From assembly GCA_905250125.1 (NCBI GenBank), contig CAJNOL010000239.1:124001-188000 (forward strand): 64,000 nt of DNA. Reading direction: 5' to 3'. Under the pieces are notes generated by a model, which saw only the letters and a list, made by a program, of their open reading frames with translations, did no database searches and was not told the DNA's origin. Positions 13,601-26,470 of this stretch are shown in pieces. This DNA comes from Rotaria sordida. Lineage: Eukaryota; Rotifera; Eurotatoria; Philodinida; Philodinidae. The translations under genes were made by a program, and so were the position numbers. Numbering within the stretch: position 1 is the stretch's first letter; each line of letters opens with the position of its first letter.

Positions 13601-16048
13601 TCAAAACTGAACAATATTCTATTGTTTATGTCTAGTAGATTTTTAAGATAAGTTAATGTTAGAAATCACAGACTATCATCAAGGTACGGCAAGGAGCAAT
13701 CTTTTTTCAAAACAAAAAAATCCTATACTAAATATAAACATCAATCTTTCAGAATATGTGTTATCTATGTAATTCCATCAGCTAGTAATGATTTCATTAG
13801 AACTGATGTGTGTATGTTATTCATTCTAATTCATCATTGTTCAATACGTACTCTTTCAATTTTCAGGAGATTCAAAATCTCTTATCAAATGATAAGAACA
13901 TCTAGGAAATAATACAAAAAAGAAAATGAATCTCATCCTACAACTAAATGATGATACTCAGTTACAAGGAATCTCTCTTTTTATTGGTAGATATTTTGTT
14001 TTTATTATATAGATAAATTAAAATAACACTATTTTTACTCGATCTTTTGCACTGATAAAAAGAAGGTATGAATACGAAGAAAATTTTTCATTAGGTTACT
14101 CATCCATTTTATAATCTACCTCAGTTTAAATGTCTTGAAGACGTCTTGCTGTTTCCTGTAACAATTTCCGGTTGAAATATTCATCATATTTCGGTTTCTT
14201 ATGACATACAATGAATAATACATATTGAATTCTTTAACAAAAGACTTATAGATCTGACAGTTGAAAACAATTGAAATGTCTATGACACTCTGTAACGCCT
14301 TCACTTATTCTACATTTATAATAACACACTTCAATTAATATGATTTTTATAATAAATCTGTCGTGACAAGACATAATTACTTACAAACCAGTGAATTATT
14401 ATTTAATTTTTCAATAAACGTCGTTCTGTCATGTTTTTAAATTGAATTCTAGTTCATTCTTCTAGGATTTTATTTTTTGTTCAGTCGAAGCAAAACTATA
14501 AATAAACATTTCAAACAATACTCAATATCCTAAAAGAAAAAGTTTTAACCTTATTTAAACTTACTATATTGAAATAACATACTCTATATCTATAATAGCA
14601 TGTATTCTACTTATCGGAAATAGGGTTTTTTTTTTGTCTAATTAGTTTTTTTTTTTTTTTTACCTATAATAATATTCCATTAATGATGATGCTGATGTTA
14701 ATGGTTGTTGATGCATACTATCAAAACTTGACATTGATGTAAATGTATTTTGTCGTTTAATTCTTGTTTCCGGTGTTGTTAAAAAAGATGATATATTAGG
14801 TGGTGAACCTATAATTGAATCTCGTTGTTCATAACTTGATGTTGATGATGGTGTTGTTGGACGAGATAAATTTTCATTATTAAATTTTCCTATTAATGAA
14901 TATGTTTCTTGTGGCCACATATGATATTTCGTACATGTCATTATACGACCAAGTATATTAATTAAATGATTAATTTCTGAATGTAAATTAAACCATGCTT
15001 GAAAAATATAAAATTTTTCATAAAAAATTCTTCCTTCTTTTGTACATGGATTAAAACGTTTATCATATTGTTCAAGTGTTGAATATGATGGAAATAATGA
15101 TAAAATATAATCCCATTTTAAAAATAAATTTTTCATACGATTTTCAACATCATAACAATGATTTAAATGATATTCACATATATGACGACGTTGAATTATT
15201 TGAATATCATGATAATGTGTTTGTTCAAAATCACATTGACTAAAAAAATTATAAAATTCATCGAGAGATTTTTTACGTTGACGATCAATTAAATATTGTT
15301 CATTTTTAATACCATTTTCATCTAATGAATTTATTCCATTAAAAAATGTTTTTAATTCATACCTAGTAAAAAAAAAAATAAATTTTTTGTTTTTTAAATA
15401 GAAAGAATTTCTTTGTATTTTGATTTACCATAATGCTGTAGAATATTGTTTTCGTTTATCATTATTAGTTAGATTATCATGAATATAATTTACATTTGAA
15501 TTTTGATCAAATTTAAAACAATCTTGATAAAATTCTTTCATATGTTTAGTTAATTGATCGCGTCGTTGTTCACCAATAGGTTTTTTAGAATTTATTTTAT
15601 CATATTTTTCATCGAAACTATTTAAACGATTCAATGAATGAAAAGTTTCATTTTCATATTGATCAGATTTTCCTCCTCTTTTTGATGATCTTGAAGGTTT
15701 TTTTTCTATTAAACATCTTGGATTACGTAAAGGATTAATTACTGATAAAAATCTATTATATGTTGATGATGAATTTGTTTCATTAGTTTTAGTTTTTGAT
15801 TCTGTTGAAAGAATAGATGATGTCGATGGTGCTCGTGTATCATCAATATCTGATGTTAAATCTTCAATAATTTCATTTAACAAATCATGATCAAAATTAT
15901 TTGATATTTGTTCAGAATGAATATCAGATCGTTGTGAAATTTGAAATGATATTTCACCGGTTTTATTTGTTCGACGTATATTTGTATGAGATTTTCGCGA
16001 TGACTTTGAATGTTTATTCTGATGAATCCTTTGTAAATTTTTATTCAT
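4674..16048 (-). CDS. MAP3K4: MAP3K4 (MEKK4)-like protein kinase with degenerate kinase motifs
   Basis: MAP3K4 relays stress signals to MAP2Ks of the p38/JNK branch in the cytoplasm. Exons (high to low): 16048-15429, 15362-14664, 13517-13243, 12599-12087, 11636-11541, 11462-10971, 9267-8575, 7293-6660, 5608-4674; about 1,650 residues, like the vertebrate family. Family evidence: the helical regulatory region, including a segment of the form Q-x(2)-FANIWLNFV just before the kinase domain, and a C-terminal kinase domain. That domain keeps the beta3 Lys (CYKQYK), HRD and APE (YAPEM) but reads HRDIRNVN, DIN in place of DFG, and has one Gly in the glycine loop. A roughly 55-residue Ser-rich insert follows the hinge. 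The junction between the exons ending at 10971 and starting at 9267 is out of phase as read, so a small exon may be missing there. The first exon (207 aa) is Ser/Thr-rich and basic. ATG directly follows TTTTAG/ATA. Confidence 0.85.
6447..6610 (+). tRNA. tRNA-Arg(CCG) with a 91-nt insert in the T stem (split gene or pseudogene)
   Basis: The 7-bp acceptor stem (6447-6453 with 6603-6609) pairs fully with one G-U, and the discriminator is G at 6610. The D stem is GCTC/GAGT. The anticodon stem 6473-6477/6485-6489 pairs perfectly around a 7-nt loop with anticodon CCG at 6480-6482, and a 5-nt variable loop follows. The T stem is interrupted: its first three bases are 6495-6497 and the remainder (AG then the TTCGAAT loop and CTGGC) starts at 6589. 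Removing 6498-6588 restores a 5-bp T stem and a 73-nt cloverleaf including the discriminator. Eukaryotic tRNA introns normally lie at 37/38, so this is either an ectopic intron or an insertion-killed gene. It lies antisense in the last large intron of the MAP3K4-like gene. Confidence 0.75.
10132..10847. mobile_element. Degenerate TA-flanked inverted-repeat element (non-autonomous)
   Basis: A 716-bp block in an intron of the MAP3K4-like gene. It begins GATTAAGG and ends CCTTAATC, is flanked on each side by TA, and the homology of the ends extends patchily inward to a shared CTCTCAAAAA segment. Base composition is more balanced than the surroundings. Two short reading frames inside (79 and 88 codons) resemble nothing I know. 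The TA flank suggests the Tc1/mariner or a related superfamily; the ends are short, so the exact limits are uncertain. Confidence 0.5.
12649..13212. mobile_element. Tc1/mariner-like MITE, 564 bp, foldback
   Basis: Ends are inverted repeats beginning CAGCACTGGTCAAAAATGTA on the left and CAGTATTAGTCAAAAATATA on the right (read inward). Each is followed outward by a TA dinucleotide (12647-12648 and 13213-13214), the target-site duplication typical of Tc1/mariner elements. Diverged inverted similarity continues far inward: the segments around 12730-12850 and 13020-13140 are near reverse complements, so the element is a long hairpin. No transposase reading frame is present. It lies in a MAP3K4-like intron. 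Confidence 0.85.
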
Positions 16049-16209
16049 TATCTAAAAGAAAAAATAGCGATGCTTTTATAATAGCATTGACTTTCTAAAT
16101 TGCAAAAGGCACAAACACACAGGCCCGAGATTTCGTTAAATACACCGCACACTTGAGATTAATTCTTTTCATAAAAAAAGAAATATAAAAAAAAAAACAA
16201 ATGACTGTT

Positions 16210-19035
16210 TCATTGAACAGTATTTTCCTCATTATATTTTTCCAAAATTGTTTTGATTAATTTGCATCTATCACGAACACATGAGCATGGAATAGGATGT
16301 TCATTAGAATCAATATCATCATCCGTATTACTACTTGAACTATCACTTGATTTATGCATTGATTTATTATCATTAATATTTCGTTTATCTGATGAAATAG
16401 TTGATGAACGTCGTCTTTGTCTTTTGCGTATATTTAAATCATTATTTAAATTTTCATTATCAATAATATTATTATTCATAAATCCTTCTTTAATTTTTTT
16501 AATAACTATTGATAATTGATATTGTCGTCGATTTTTTAAAGATTTTTTAAATTTAATATTCACTGGTACAGTATCACCTTTTAATGGATAAATATCTTCT
16601 GTTAAAAATACAAGTGTTTGTTTCCAATGAGTTTTTATTGAATATGGACTTGTTGTTAAACGTGTTGAACGTAATATTGATGAATTATTATTTGAAGAAA
16701 AATAACAATCAAACCAAAAACAAAAACCTGATATAATACATGTATTATCTATATCAAATTCACAAAATGAACGCATTATATAAAGATCATCTATTCGTAT
16801 TGTACGAAGATCAATAGATTGTATTAATTGAGCATCATGAACAAGTTGTGATGGTTCAATTGTTTCAATAATACATTCTTTAAGATTAGAATTTTTTATA
16901 TATGGAAGAATTGATAACATATTAAGATCAAAATAATCTTTCCACATTGTATTTAATTCAATACGTATATTTTGATCAACAAATGGAGCACAATACTAGA
17001 ATAACAAAAAATAAAAAATAACAACATATTATATTTCAAAATATATATATATTGAAAAATAAAAATTTATTAACATACCAAATAAGCATGTGAAGGAAAA
17101 ATAATAATTGATTCATTTTGATCAGATGTAATATCATCATTACCAGATGATAAATTAAGAAAATGATCACGAGCATAAATAACTGATTCAAGCATACTTT
17201 CATGAAAGAGATAAAAACCTAAATAGATTAATTTCATATGGCTTTGTTTTTGGTTTAGAAATATGTCATGCCTGAAATTCACTATATTTTTTTTACATAC
17301 ATATCCTTGAGATCAAATTTTAAATATAAAATATTGACTTTTTTTTTTTTTTTAAATCTTACCCATCCATTCACTAATAATAATATCGATATTTTCATCG
17401 AATTTGTCAATATCTTCAATAGGTTTATTAATTACTTGAATTTTATCTTGTAAATGATTACATTTAATTAATTCTATAGCTAAATCACATATTGTTGGAC
17501 AAGCATCAACAGCATAAACAAGTTTAGCACCAGCTTTAGCAGCAAACATACTTAATATTCCTGTACCAGAACCAACATCAAGAATGACCTACATATTTTT
17601 TTTTTTTTTTGTTTATAAATATAATTCTTCTATTATCTATATAATGTCATATCGAAGTTATTGCGATGTAACTGAATTATCAGTTGACTAATGATATTTA
17701 AACAGGAAGCAATGCATAAAATTATAACAAATTTTTCATTTAAAAAATATTTATATGATTCTTTTTTTTTTTTTTTTTTTTGACGAATAAACATAAAAGA
17801 AATTATTGAGAAAAAATTAAACATTACTTTTTTTTGTTTATACTTTATATGATTTTATAGATCTATTCTGATGATACTAAAGTCTGTAACTAATGAAAAA
17901 GATATCGAAAATACTATGTTCTGATCTAAATAATATTGTAAATTTATAATAATAAGAAAAATACTACGCGTCAGTATTATTTATGTATTAGTTCAATTTA
18001 AATTCTACCACTGTGAAAACAAAAAAAAAGTTCTGAGAATTCAAATCTTTTCTAAGGTTTCATACGAACTATAAAATCTTTTTTTTTTTAGTATTATAGA
18101 GCTTCATAAAACTTCAAGAAGATTCTACAGATGTTTACAATACCATAGAAAAGTTTCGATTTTGTTTTATTTTTCGAAACCTTCTAAAATAGCATATCTG
18201 TTTTTAATGCAATGAAATTAATCTCAAAGAAAAAATATGTCAGACAAACATTATAAGAAAAGTAATAGGTAAAACAGAAAAGAGCAAGTTATAACCTTGG
18301 AACGTGATTGACGAAATGTTAAAAAAATTTATTTTTTAACATTTGTTGTTTATATTGAAACACTTCCATCTATTTTGTTTTTTTTTACAGTATATAACAT
18401 ATTTTGATTGCACTAGAAGAAAACCATAGTATGAAGTACATATTCTGCATCTGAAACTTATTTTTGTTTTTCATCATAATCTTGCTTTTAATGTCAAAAT
18501 GAAGATCGAGTTTCACAGCAAACAAAAAAAATGGAAAACATTCTGGAATAAAAACATATATATTGAGAATTATTCTAATTCTATGGCTATGTACTAATTA
18601 AAGCAGAGTAGAATATTCTACGCATTTCTTTCATTAATTACAGACCTTAATATCATCAGAATAGATCTATAATAATATAAAGTATGAGAAAAAAAAAAGT
18701 AATGTTAAAATTATTCTCAATAATTTCTTTTATGTTTTTACATTATTTTTAATATCATTAATTAACAGATATAATTGAAGTTATTTCGACAAATTTCTTT
18801 TTTTTTTCTGTCGAAGTTGTAATTTCAACAACCGATGTGTAATGTCGATATGACATAAATATGAATTACAAAAAAATACCTTATTTTCAAATAAATGTTT
18901 ATTACTCATAATAGCATCATAATATGCAGTAACACGTGGACGATCACGTAACATCAATTCGTGAACTTGAAATTTATCGTATGATTCAAAATATTGTTTA
19001 TCGAGATTATTATCATCTATTTGTTCAGAATCCAT
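16210..19035 (-). CDS. PRMT2: Type I protein arginine methyltransferase, PRMT2-like (435 aa)
   Basis: Transfers methyl groups from S-adenosylmethionine to arginines of nuclear proteins. Four exons (19035-18880, 17588-17363, 17218-17079, 16995-16210) join to 1,308 nt in phase. Class motifs: YFESY near residue 15, SAM-binding VILDVGSGTGILS from about residue 53, the acidic VYAVD, the double-E loop (SEWMG then HESML) and THWKQ. The C-terminal barrel reads IDLRTIRIDDL then GFCFWFDCYF, closest in my memory to PRMT2; PRMT6 is the alternative. There is no SH3 domain, unlike vertebrate PRMT2. A basic, Ser- and Asp-rich stretch of about 60 residues near the C terminus is an unusual addition. ATG directly follows TTTTAG/ATA. 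It is the first gene of the candidate operon, 161 bp upstream of the MAP3K4-like start. The 1.29 kb first intron contains nothing I recognise. Confidence 0.88.
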
Positions 19036-21831
19036 TATCTAAAAAATAAATTTTGTTTTTTTTTGTTTTACTATTTGTATTTATTATAGAAAAAAAAAAA
19101 AAAAAAGATTTTATTTTGTATTTACATAATATTAAATTTTTCATAATCTTCTAATTTTTTGCCATTGTATGATATTTACTAAATTTAATTTTCACTAGAC
19201 TAATAGAATTTAACAAAAATTTCAATATGTATTATTTTCTAAATTTTAGTTTAGAAAACAAAAAAAATTTTAAACTGTAAAATAAATTCTTTATTTCTTA
19301 AAGAGAAATACTATTTGAATATATAAAAAAAATTTAGAAAAATCTTCTAATTAAAAACAAGACTACGAATAAGTTAGTTATTTCACATCAGATTTTTTTT
19401 TTTTAATTTTATATATTGTTTTGGCATCAATGATTACAGACAATATATCATTGGTTATATCAATATCAGACAAATTTTAATTGAATCTATGAGTTATAAA
19501 GGATCTTGCATATTTTTGATATATAAATATTAATCTCCATTTTTTGTTATTATTATTTGTTGAATAAATATTATTAATCTAAAATAAGTCAAAAAAGAAG
19601 ACATCATATTGATAGAATGCATGGCAAATAATATGCACTTACCAATACACAACACTAAAATATTAGATGCACCAACTGCTATACTTCAATCAATTATGTA
19701 ATAATAAATATTGAGTGTCTCTAGATGATAAAAAACAAAGAAATTAACATTAGAATAATGAAATAGAAAGCAGACATAATTAAAAATGTTTACCTTATAT
19801 TGAATAACATATAGTACGTAAAAAAAAAAAAGATTACATTTTATTGAATTGCAAATAATGATAATTTATAGTTTTATGTCAAGCACATAATCATTATTTA
19901 GCTTTCAAACTTGTTAAATATGATAAAAACCATCACCTGTTTCGACTACTAAATCAATCAAAAAGCCAGATATGTTGTCTTTAGTAGAACAAACAAAATC
20001 AATCAATGACAATAGTAAATTTGATGTTTTTTTGATTTATGTATATTGCATACTACTAAATAAATATGACTAACATCAAGTTCGTCTCTTATTAAAATAA
20101 AGATGCTTTTCAAAAATATGACATTTCTAAAATAAATCAATAACTTTATCGGAAATAAAAGACATTTAGACAATGTGTTTACGTTGATAAGATTTTTGTA
20201 CAATTCTTTGTTTTTTTAGAAGAGAGAAAGAGAGATGATTATATGTCAGCACAAATAAGCATGTGCGCTTGCCTGTCGCACTATTCGAACCAATCAGAAA
20301 TAAGCAGCCTCTATGATAGAGAATTACTAAGAGCAAAACGACAGAAATACCCTAAGCTTCCCTTTACTTTAGAAAGTCAGGAACAACGAAATTCCATAGC
20401 ATTATGAAATAAAGAAATAGATAAGACTTGTATACAATGTTTTGCTTCTGAGTATATTATTAATTAAAGTCTCTATGAATGCTCAAGCTCAGTACACTGT
20501 AACAAGCAATTCTCATAGAATTCAGACTGATTGATTTTAACTCGATTAATTGCATTCTTTTATTTCGATGTAGTAGTCAATTATATAAAACATTTGTACT
20601 ATATACATTATGTCCTTTCAAGTAAGCAAGTTTTTTTTAAATAATAGTTTGTATTCTGAGGAAAAGCGTTCAGATGACATAAGTAAAAAAAAGATAAGTT
20701 TGTTTTTTTATTTGTTCCAGTCAACTAGAGAAGACAAATTTGGCGATCCATCAAATGCAAGAGCTCTTTTTTCTTTGAGACAGGAGCGTTAGTTCAATAT
20801 GCCATTTGAAATATTTTCAATTTCTATGGGAAGAATAGTCAATGATCTCATATGTCAAAAACAGAGATGTTAATTCATATTTACTTTCAAATTAATTTTT
20901 CTGTAAATTAGAATTGAAGATATATGAAAAGTTAAACCCATAGAATTGATTAATATTTTTTCTATCAAAAAAAATTCTTGAGATTTGAAAATTACAATTC
21001 GAATTCCTATAGAGTATGTTAATTACTTACTTCTTCATTGGATTATATGAAATTACAATTCATTATTTTAATTAAATCAAAGATTTGATAAGTATTATTC
21101 ACAATTCGACATTTAATATCGAGTTCTTGAATGAAAAATCATACATGAAAACTTCTTGTATTTAGACAAATCAATAATCTACCTACCATTTACAAATATT
21201 CAATTCCATATTTATTTTATATGAATAAATTAAAATAAAACTATTTTATCAAAAAATTTTTTACATAGTTTAATCACATACTAATAAACATAGATTAATA
21301 TAATCTCATTAATATTTTATTCTTTCATAAACAGGTTGTAAATAATGTACGAATCTTTTTCCATTCAAATTTTATTTCTAATTTTAGAATTTTTTAAATT
21401 CATCATGATATTCATTGTAATAGGCGTGTGTGTGTGTGTGTTATTTTTTTATTTAAATAAATTTAATATTTTTATTGTAATCGATAACAATAGATAAATA
21501 TTGTTGAATTAATCCAAAATTTCAACGAATATTAAACAAATTTGATGATCAGCATACATGTATATTATCTCAAGCATAACAAATAGAAAAATTAAAATAA
21601 AAAATAAATAGATATATATTGCAAAATCACTGATTGTTTTTTTCACTTAATAAAAACAAAATATATGAAACTAAATGAAATACAAAATAAACGTTGTGTA
21701 AATATCTCATCATATTACTGTACAACTAAAGAAAACAAAAAAATAAAAAGAAAATTACACTTGTATAAAAAGAAAGACGGAAGTATATGTTTCACATAAT
21801 AATTCATTATTTTTGAAAGATTTTGGTTTGA
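19036..21831. other. Intergenic region, 2.8 kb, no gene seen
   Basis: AT-rich sequence between the KIAA0930 homologue and the PRMT-like gene, both on the minus strand. It should hold the promoter of the PRMT-led gene group. A less AT-rich patch lies at about 20230-20500 and contains a GGTTCGAAT-like string on the minus strand, but no tRNA fold surrounds it. A short (GT)n run lies near 21427. Short reading frames look like chance. Confidence 0.6.
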
Positions 21832-24478
21832 TTATGGAGCTGTAAGAATAGGTATTGAATTTGGTTCAAGAATATCTTTAACAATTAAATCACAAGGTAA
21901 TGTTAAATATGTAAGACATGTTTGTAATGGAAAAGTCTTTATTGATTGATTAAGATTTGGATTTGATCCACGCATCCAATTCATTGCTTGATTTAATGTA
22001 CGACCAAGAAAACCACTTGTATCATCAGATAATTCTTAAATAAACAAAGATTTTTAGAAATAAATTATTTTTTTTTTTTTGTATAATTTTCTAAATAACC
22101 TCGTTGAGTATCAGTTGATTCTACTTCTGATGCTGTTGCATTAGATGAATTTTGTTGTTGGTTCGATGTCGATGGAATGTATTGACTCACTGAATCATTC
22201 TCATTTGTACGACGTTGATTCCACTATAGAATAAACAAAAATCTATTTTATAGAATAATTATTTTTCAAAATACATTTTCTTCATCAAATGTAGTTGTCG
22301 GTGGTGTTGTTGGACTTGATTCAGGTGTTATCTCAGATTGATTTGATCGATATCGACTAACAGCCATTTCTGCATGACCTTTGCCCTATAATATATATAT
22401 TTTTTTTTGCTAAACATTTTCTTGTTTAAAGTATTTAATTTCTAATCTTTAAGAGTTTAACTCAATTATTAATTAATCTAGAAATGCTTCAAAAAATTTA
22501 TTCTAACTGTTTTCAAGAATTACATTATAATGAACTGAAAAAGTGTGGACTTCATTTTTTAAATAAGTTTTTCTTGTGGACGAAAAATTGAAAAGATTGT
22601 TCGTTGTTTCACTAACTCAACTACGATCTCTTGCTATTTTCTGTAGGACATCTAACGATTTGTAACAGCTTGTACTCATTAAGTTCAATGTTAAATGTAA
22701 ATTATTTAGCATGAATAGATAGAGAATATTATGCTCTATGCTTTCGAGATCTTCTCAAGAATTGTAAGATGCAATATTTCACAGCGTACCTTACAGCATA
22801 TTTCGAATTTCGGTGGAGCTCGTTTGTTTAAACATATTTATAATAATGATTTTTTGTTTTCTGACAGTTGTAATTCAATAGCTGTAAATCTTTTCGATTT
22901 TTCTACGACATGAAAAACGAAATCGACACTTTTGTAGAGCAAAAAAATTCTCTATCGAATGAGCTTAGAATAGTGCCTTGAGAAAAAAAGAAAAATCAAA
23001 GTGTTCCATTCCTTATGGACTGTCTGTTAGAAGGATAAAATATAAGGTCAAGAAAAGAGATTTTCAGGTTGAATCTACGACAAGTACTATTTTGAATTAT
23101 TTCTAATATAATTGAGCTAAGAAGATCAAAATTTCAGATAATATTAAAATAATTCAATGGATTTAAAATAGAATCTTTGAATAGTTTTCTTTCTAGTTCA
23201 TCAATAAAAGATTATGAATAATCATTATTGATTTCAGAAGTTGAAATTTAATTTTCACTCGATTATGATTTGAATCTCAATTCTAATATTTACTATTAAC
23301 ATGTAAATCATCATGTAGACGATGATCTAACTTTTTACTTTAAAAAAAAAAAAAAAAAAGAAACACTTACATTCGGTCCACGCATTCGAACAAATTCCAT
23401 TCGTTGTTTTGTATACATTCCTAATGACATTCGTTGAGCGACACGAATACTTGTTGTAGCCTAGGAAAATTCTTTAAATTCCAAATCTTGAAAAATATAT
23501 CTTTTAAATATTTACTCGATTTTCATAAACATTTTTTAAAGCTTCATATTTAATAGAACCAAGAAATAAAACTCTTGATTCATTTAAAACAGGATTTTTT
23601 GCTATTAATTCAACACATACAATCTGACCTTCGTTTACAATCATTTCACAAAATGTCTATAAGAATATTGAATTATAATTTAATAATTTTTACTTTATAA
23701 ACTTACATCTTCAAAATTATCAACAATAAAATATATATTTGGATAAGTTATTTTTTCTTCTATTCCTTTATTTTCCATATCACGACGTGATGGACTTGCA
23801 TAAACTCTCTAAAACATAAAAAAAAAAAAGAAAGTTAAATATATGTAAATATAATTCTTTTTTATTAAATAAATAGATTTCTTTACTGTTGATAAACGTT
23901 TTATAACTTGTAAATGTTTATTACTTGATTTAATACAAACAGCTATTGTTACTGTATATTCAAATTGATGAAGAACAAGATTAAGATTTGTTGTTTCTTC
24001 CCAATCATAGTCTGGTGATGCCTAAATTATTATTATTATTTTTTATTCTAATTAAAATTGATTATTTTCTTACTAATTTTGGTTGACGTTTTGTATCATG
24101 ATGACGAAAAGCTTCTACGGAATGCTTAACAAAAGAAGAATTTTTGAATATTTTAATTGAAATTTATCTTTTTTTAGCTTACTAATGAACGTTGAAACTC
24201 ATCCATTGTTTTACGTCTAACATAAAAAATAAGATCATCATCACTTGTTGTACAAGTTGATGTTTGAGTAAGACGTGTTGTTGTTGATAAAAAATAAATA
24301 TCAAATAATTTTGGCCATTGACTATTTACTTGTTGAACAAGTATATAATCATCATCTAATTAAGTCTTAATATTATTTTTAAATTATTTTATAATAATCT
24401 AAAATTACCTTCATCATTTTTTGTTTTTTTCCGTTCTTCTTTCATATCCAAGAGTAAATTTTCAATTGTTAAATTCAT
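21832..24478 (-). CDS. KIAA0930: KIAA0930 (C22orf9) homologue, 398 aa
   Basis: Conserved animal protein of unknown biochemical role. Ten exons (24478-24409, 24355-24183, 24124-24074, 24021-23887, 23808-23707, 23656-23516, 23460-23371, 22385-22275, 22223-22100, 22031-21832) join to exactly 399 codons, close to the roughly 400-residue vertebrate protein. Signature blocks match the family: DDDLIFYVRRK; PDYDWEE then NLNLVLHQ; VYASPS; YPNIYFIVD; SIKYEALKNVYENR; MEFVRMRGPN followed by GKGHAEMAVSRY; a C-terminal LTYLTLPCDLIVKDILE ending PILTAP. A Ser/Thr/Pro-rich linker of about 80 residues separates the last two blocks. The roughly 1 kb intron at 22386-23370 splits MRGPN from GKGHAE. Divergent from Galpha-o, with 396 bp between start codons. 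Confidence 0.92.
22531..22943. mobile_element. Possible small inverted-repeat element in KIAA0930 intron
   Basis: Two roughly 30-bp arms, around 22531-22562 and 22912-22943, are imperfect reverse complements (AAAAGTGTGGACTTC-type and AAAAGTGTCGATTTC-type ends read inward). No clear target duplication was identified and no coding capacity is present. It may be an old MITE. Confidence 0.35.
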
Positions 24479-24874
24479 CTTTTATTTTATTTAAAAATCA
24501 AATAAAATCTTGAAAAAAAAAACTAACAAACGAATAACGTAAAATTCTGAATTAACTTTATTCGTTATTAAAACGAACGATTAATGATTAGATAAATTTT
24601 TTAAATTATCTAAAACGAAATTTCTATATTTTCTCATAGAATTGTTTTTGTTTTCTATTTAAAACTGTTTGAACTGCATTATTTTAAAGCATCTATACAT
24701 TTATTAATAAAAAATGCTGAATCATTGAAGAAAAGAAAAAATGGCGTCTCGTCACTACTATTCTGTTGTAAGATTATTCTCTAGGATCAGAAAGCAACAT
24801 AACCTATTGATCAGAATTGTGTAAATGAATATTTTCATATTTTATTTATATTAAATAAAGTATAAATATTTAAA
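24479..24874. promoter_or_regulatory. Shared divergent promoter interval, KIAA0930 / Galpha-o
   Basis: A 396-bp AT-rich gap separates two start codons that point away from each other, so both promoters must lie here unless distant 5' exons exist. I see no clear TATA or initiator element that I would trust in this composition. Confidence 0.5.
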
Positions 24875-26470
24875 ATGGGTTGTGCAACAAGTCATGATGA
24901 GAAACGACAAAAAGAAGTAAGCAATTCAATCTTTTTTATATTCAAAGATTTTGTTTATTATTTGATTCTTTGATTTCAGAAGTTATTTAAGAGTAAGATT
25001 TTTATTTAAAAAAAAAATTAAATGCCTTTATTTGATTAACATAACACTTTTTTTGTTTTAAATTATATTAAAATGCTTTTCTAATCATTTTTTTTCCTTT
25101 TAATAATTCAAAAATATGATTGAATACAATTCTTTTTTGTTTGTTTATAGTATAGCAAAGCACTTGATCGTTTGATAAAAGAAGATGCTGAACGTGCAGC
25201 TAAAGATGTTAAACTTTTGTTACTCGGTATGTTAAAAAATAAAAAAACAGACTTTCAAATATTTTTATTCTCATTTAAAATATAGGTGCTGGTGAATCGG
25301 GTAAATCAACAATTGTTAAACAAATGCGTATTATTCATCAACATGGTTATACTAAAGAAGAATTTGAACAGTATCGTCCAGTTGTTTATTCAAATACAAT
25401 TCAATCATTAGGAGCAATTATACGAGCTATGAATATGCTTAATATACAATTTGCATCTATTGAACGAGAAGCTGATGCTCAACGTGTACTTGAAGTTATA
25501 CAACGTATGAAAGATACAGAACCATTTAATAGTGAATTATTATCATCAATGGAACGTTTATGGGCTGATCCTGGTGTTCAACAATGTTTTTTACGTAGTA
25601 ATGAATATCAATTAAATGATTCGGCACAATATTTTCTTGATCAATTATATCGAATTGGTTCACCAGATTTTTTACCTAATGAACAAGATATATTACGAAC
25701 ACGTGTTAAAACAACTGGAATTGTAGAAATTAATTTTTCATTTAAAAATTTAAATTTTCGATTATTTGATGTTGGTGGACAAAGATCAGAAAGAAAGAAA
25801 TGGTTTGTTAACAGTTTTTATTTTATTTTATACATAAATCTAAAACTTTTTTTTTTTTGTTTTTATAAAATAGGATTCATTGTTTCGAAGATGTAACTGC
25901 TATTATTTTTTGTGTGGCACTTTCTGAATATGATCAAGTACTTTATGAAGATGAATCAACAAATCGTATGCATGAATCATTACGTTTATTCGATAGTATT
26001 TGTAATAATAAATGGTTTGTTTTCTTGTTTTTTTGAAATCATTTATATTAGAAAATAAAAAAATAAAAATTTTTATTTCTTTGTTTTAGGTTTGTTTATA
26101 CGGGTATAATATTATTTTTAAATAAAAAGGATTTATTCGAAGAAAAAATCAAACGTTCACCATTAACACTCTGTTTTCGTGAATATACAGGACCAAATGA
26201 ATATGATCCAGCTGCTGATTATATTCAAGCACAATTTGTTGCTAAAAATAAATCCACACAAAAAGAAGTTTATTGTCATCATACATGCGCAACAGATACA
26301 CAAAATGTGCAGTTTGTATTTGATGCTACTACTGATGTAAATATTTCTTTTTTTGTTCTTGTATTATTCAACAACAAAAAAAAAAAAACAAATAAATCTT
26401 AATATTCATATTCAATTTATTTTCATAGGTTATTATTACATTAAATCTTCGTGGTTGTGGGTTATATTAA
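24875..26470 (+). CDS. GNAO1: Heterotrimeric G protein alpha subunit, Go class (354 aa)
   Basis: GTP-binding transducer coupling seven-helix receptors to channels and adenylyl cyclase at the inner face of the plasma membrane; in animals Go is neuron-enriched. Six exons (24875-24916, 25151-25226, 25286-25802, 25874-26014, 26090-26336, 26429-26470) total 1,065 nt, exactly the 354 residues of animal Galpha-o. Visible motifs: N-terminal MGC (Gly2 and Cys3 lipidation), P-loop GAGESGKST, switch [18 protein letters not shown] and TCATDT for guanine binding, and a C terminus LRGCGLY, whose Cys four from the end is the pertussis-toxin acceptor and whose GCGLY distinguishes Go from Gi. All catalytic residues are present. 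Intron sites follow GT-AG. Confidence 0.97.

Noticed and set aside
20230..20330. GGTTCGAAT-like string suggesting a tRNA B box (minus strand)
   Set aside because: The box lacks the final C and no acceptor, D or anticodon stems can be formed around it.
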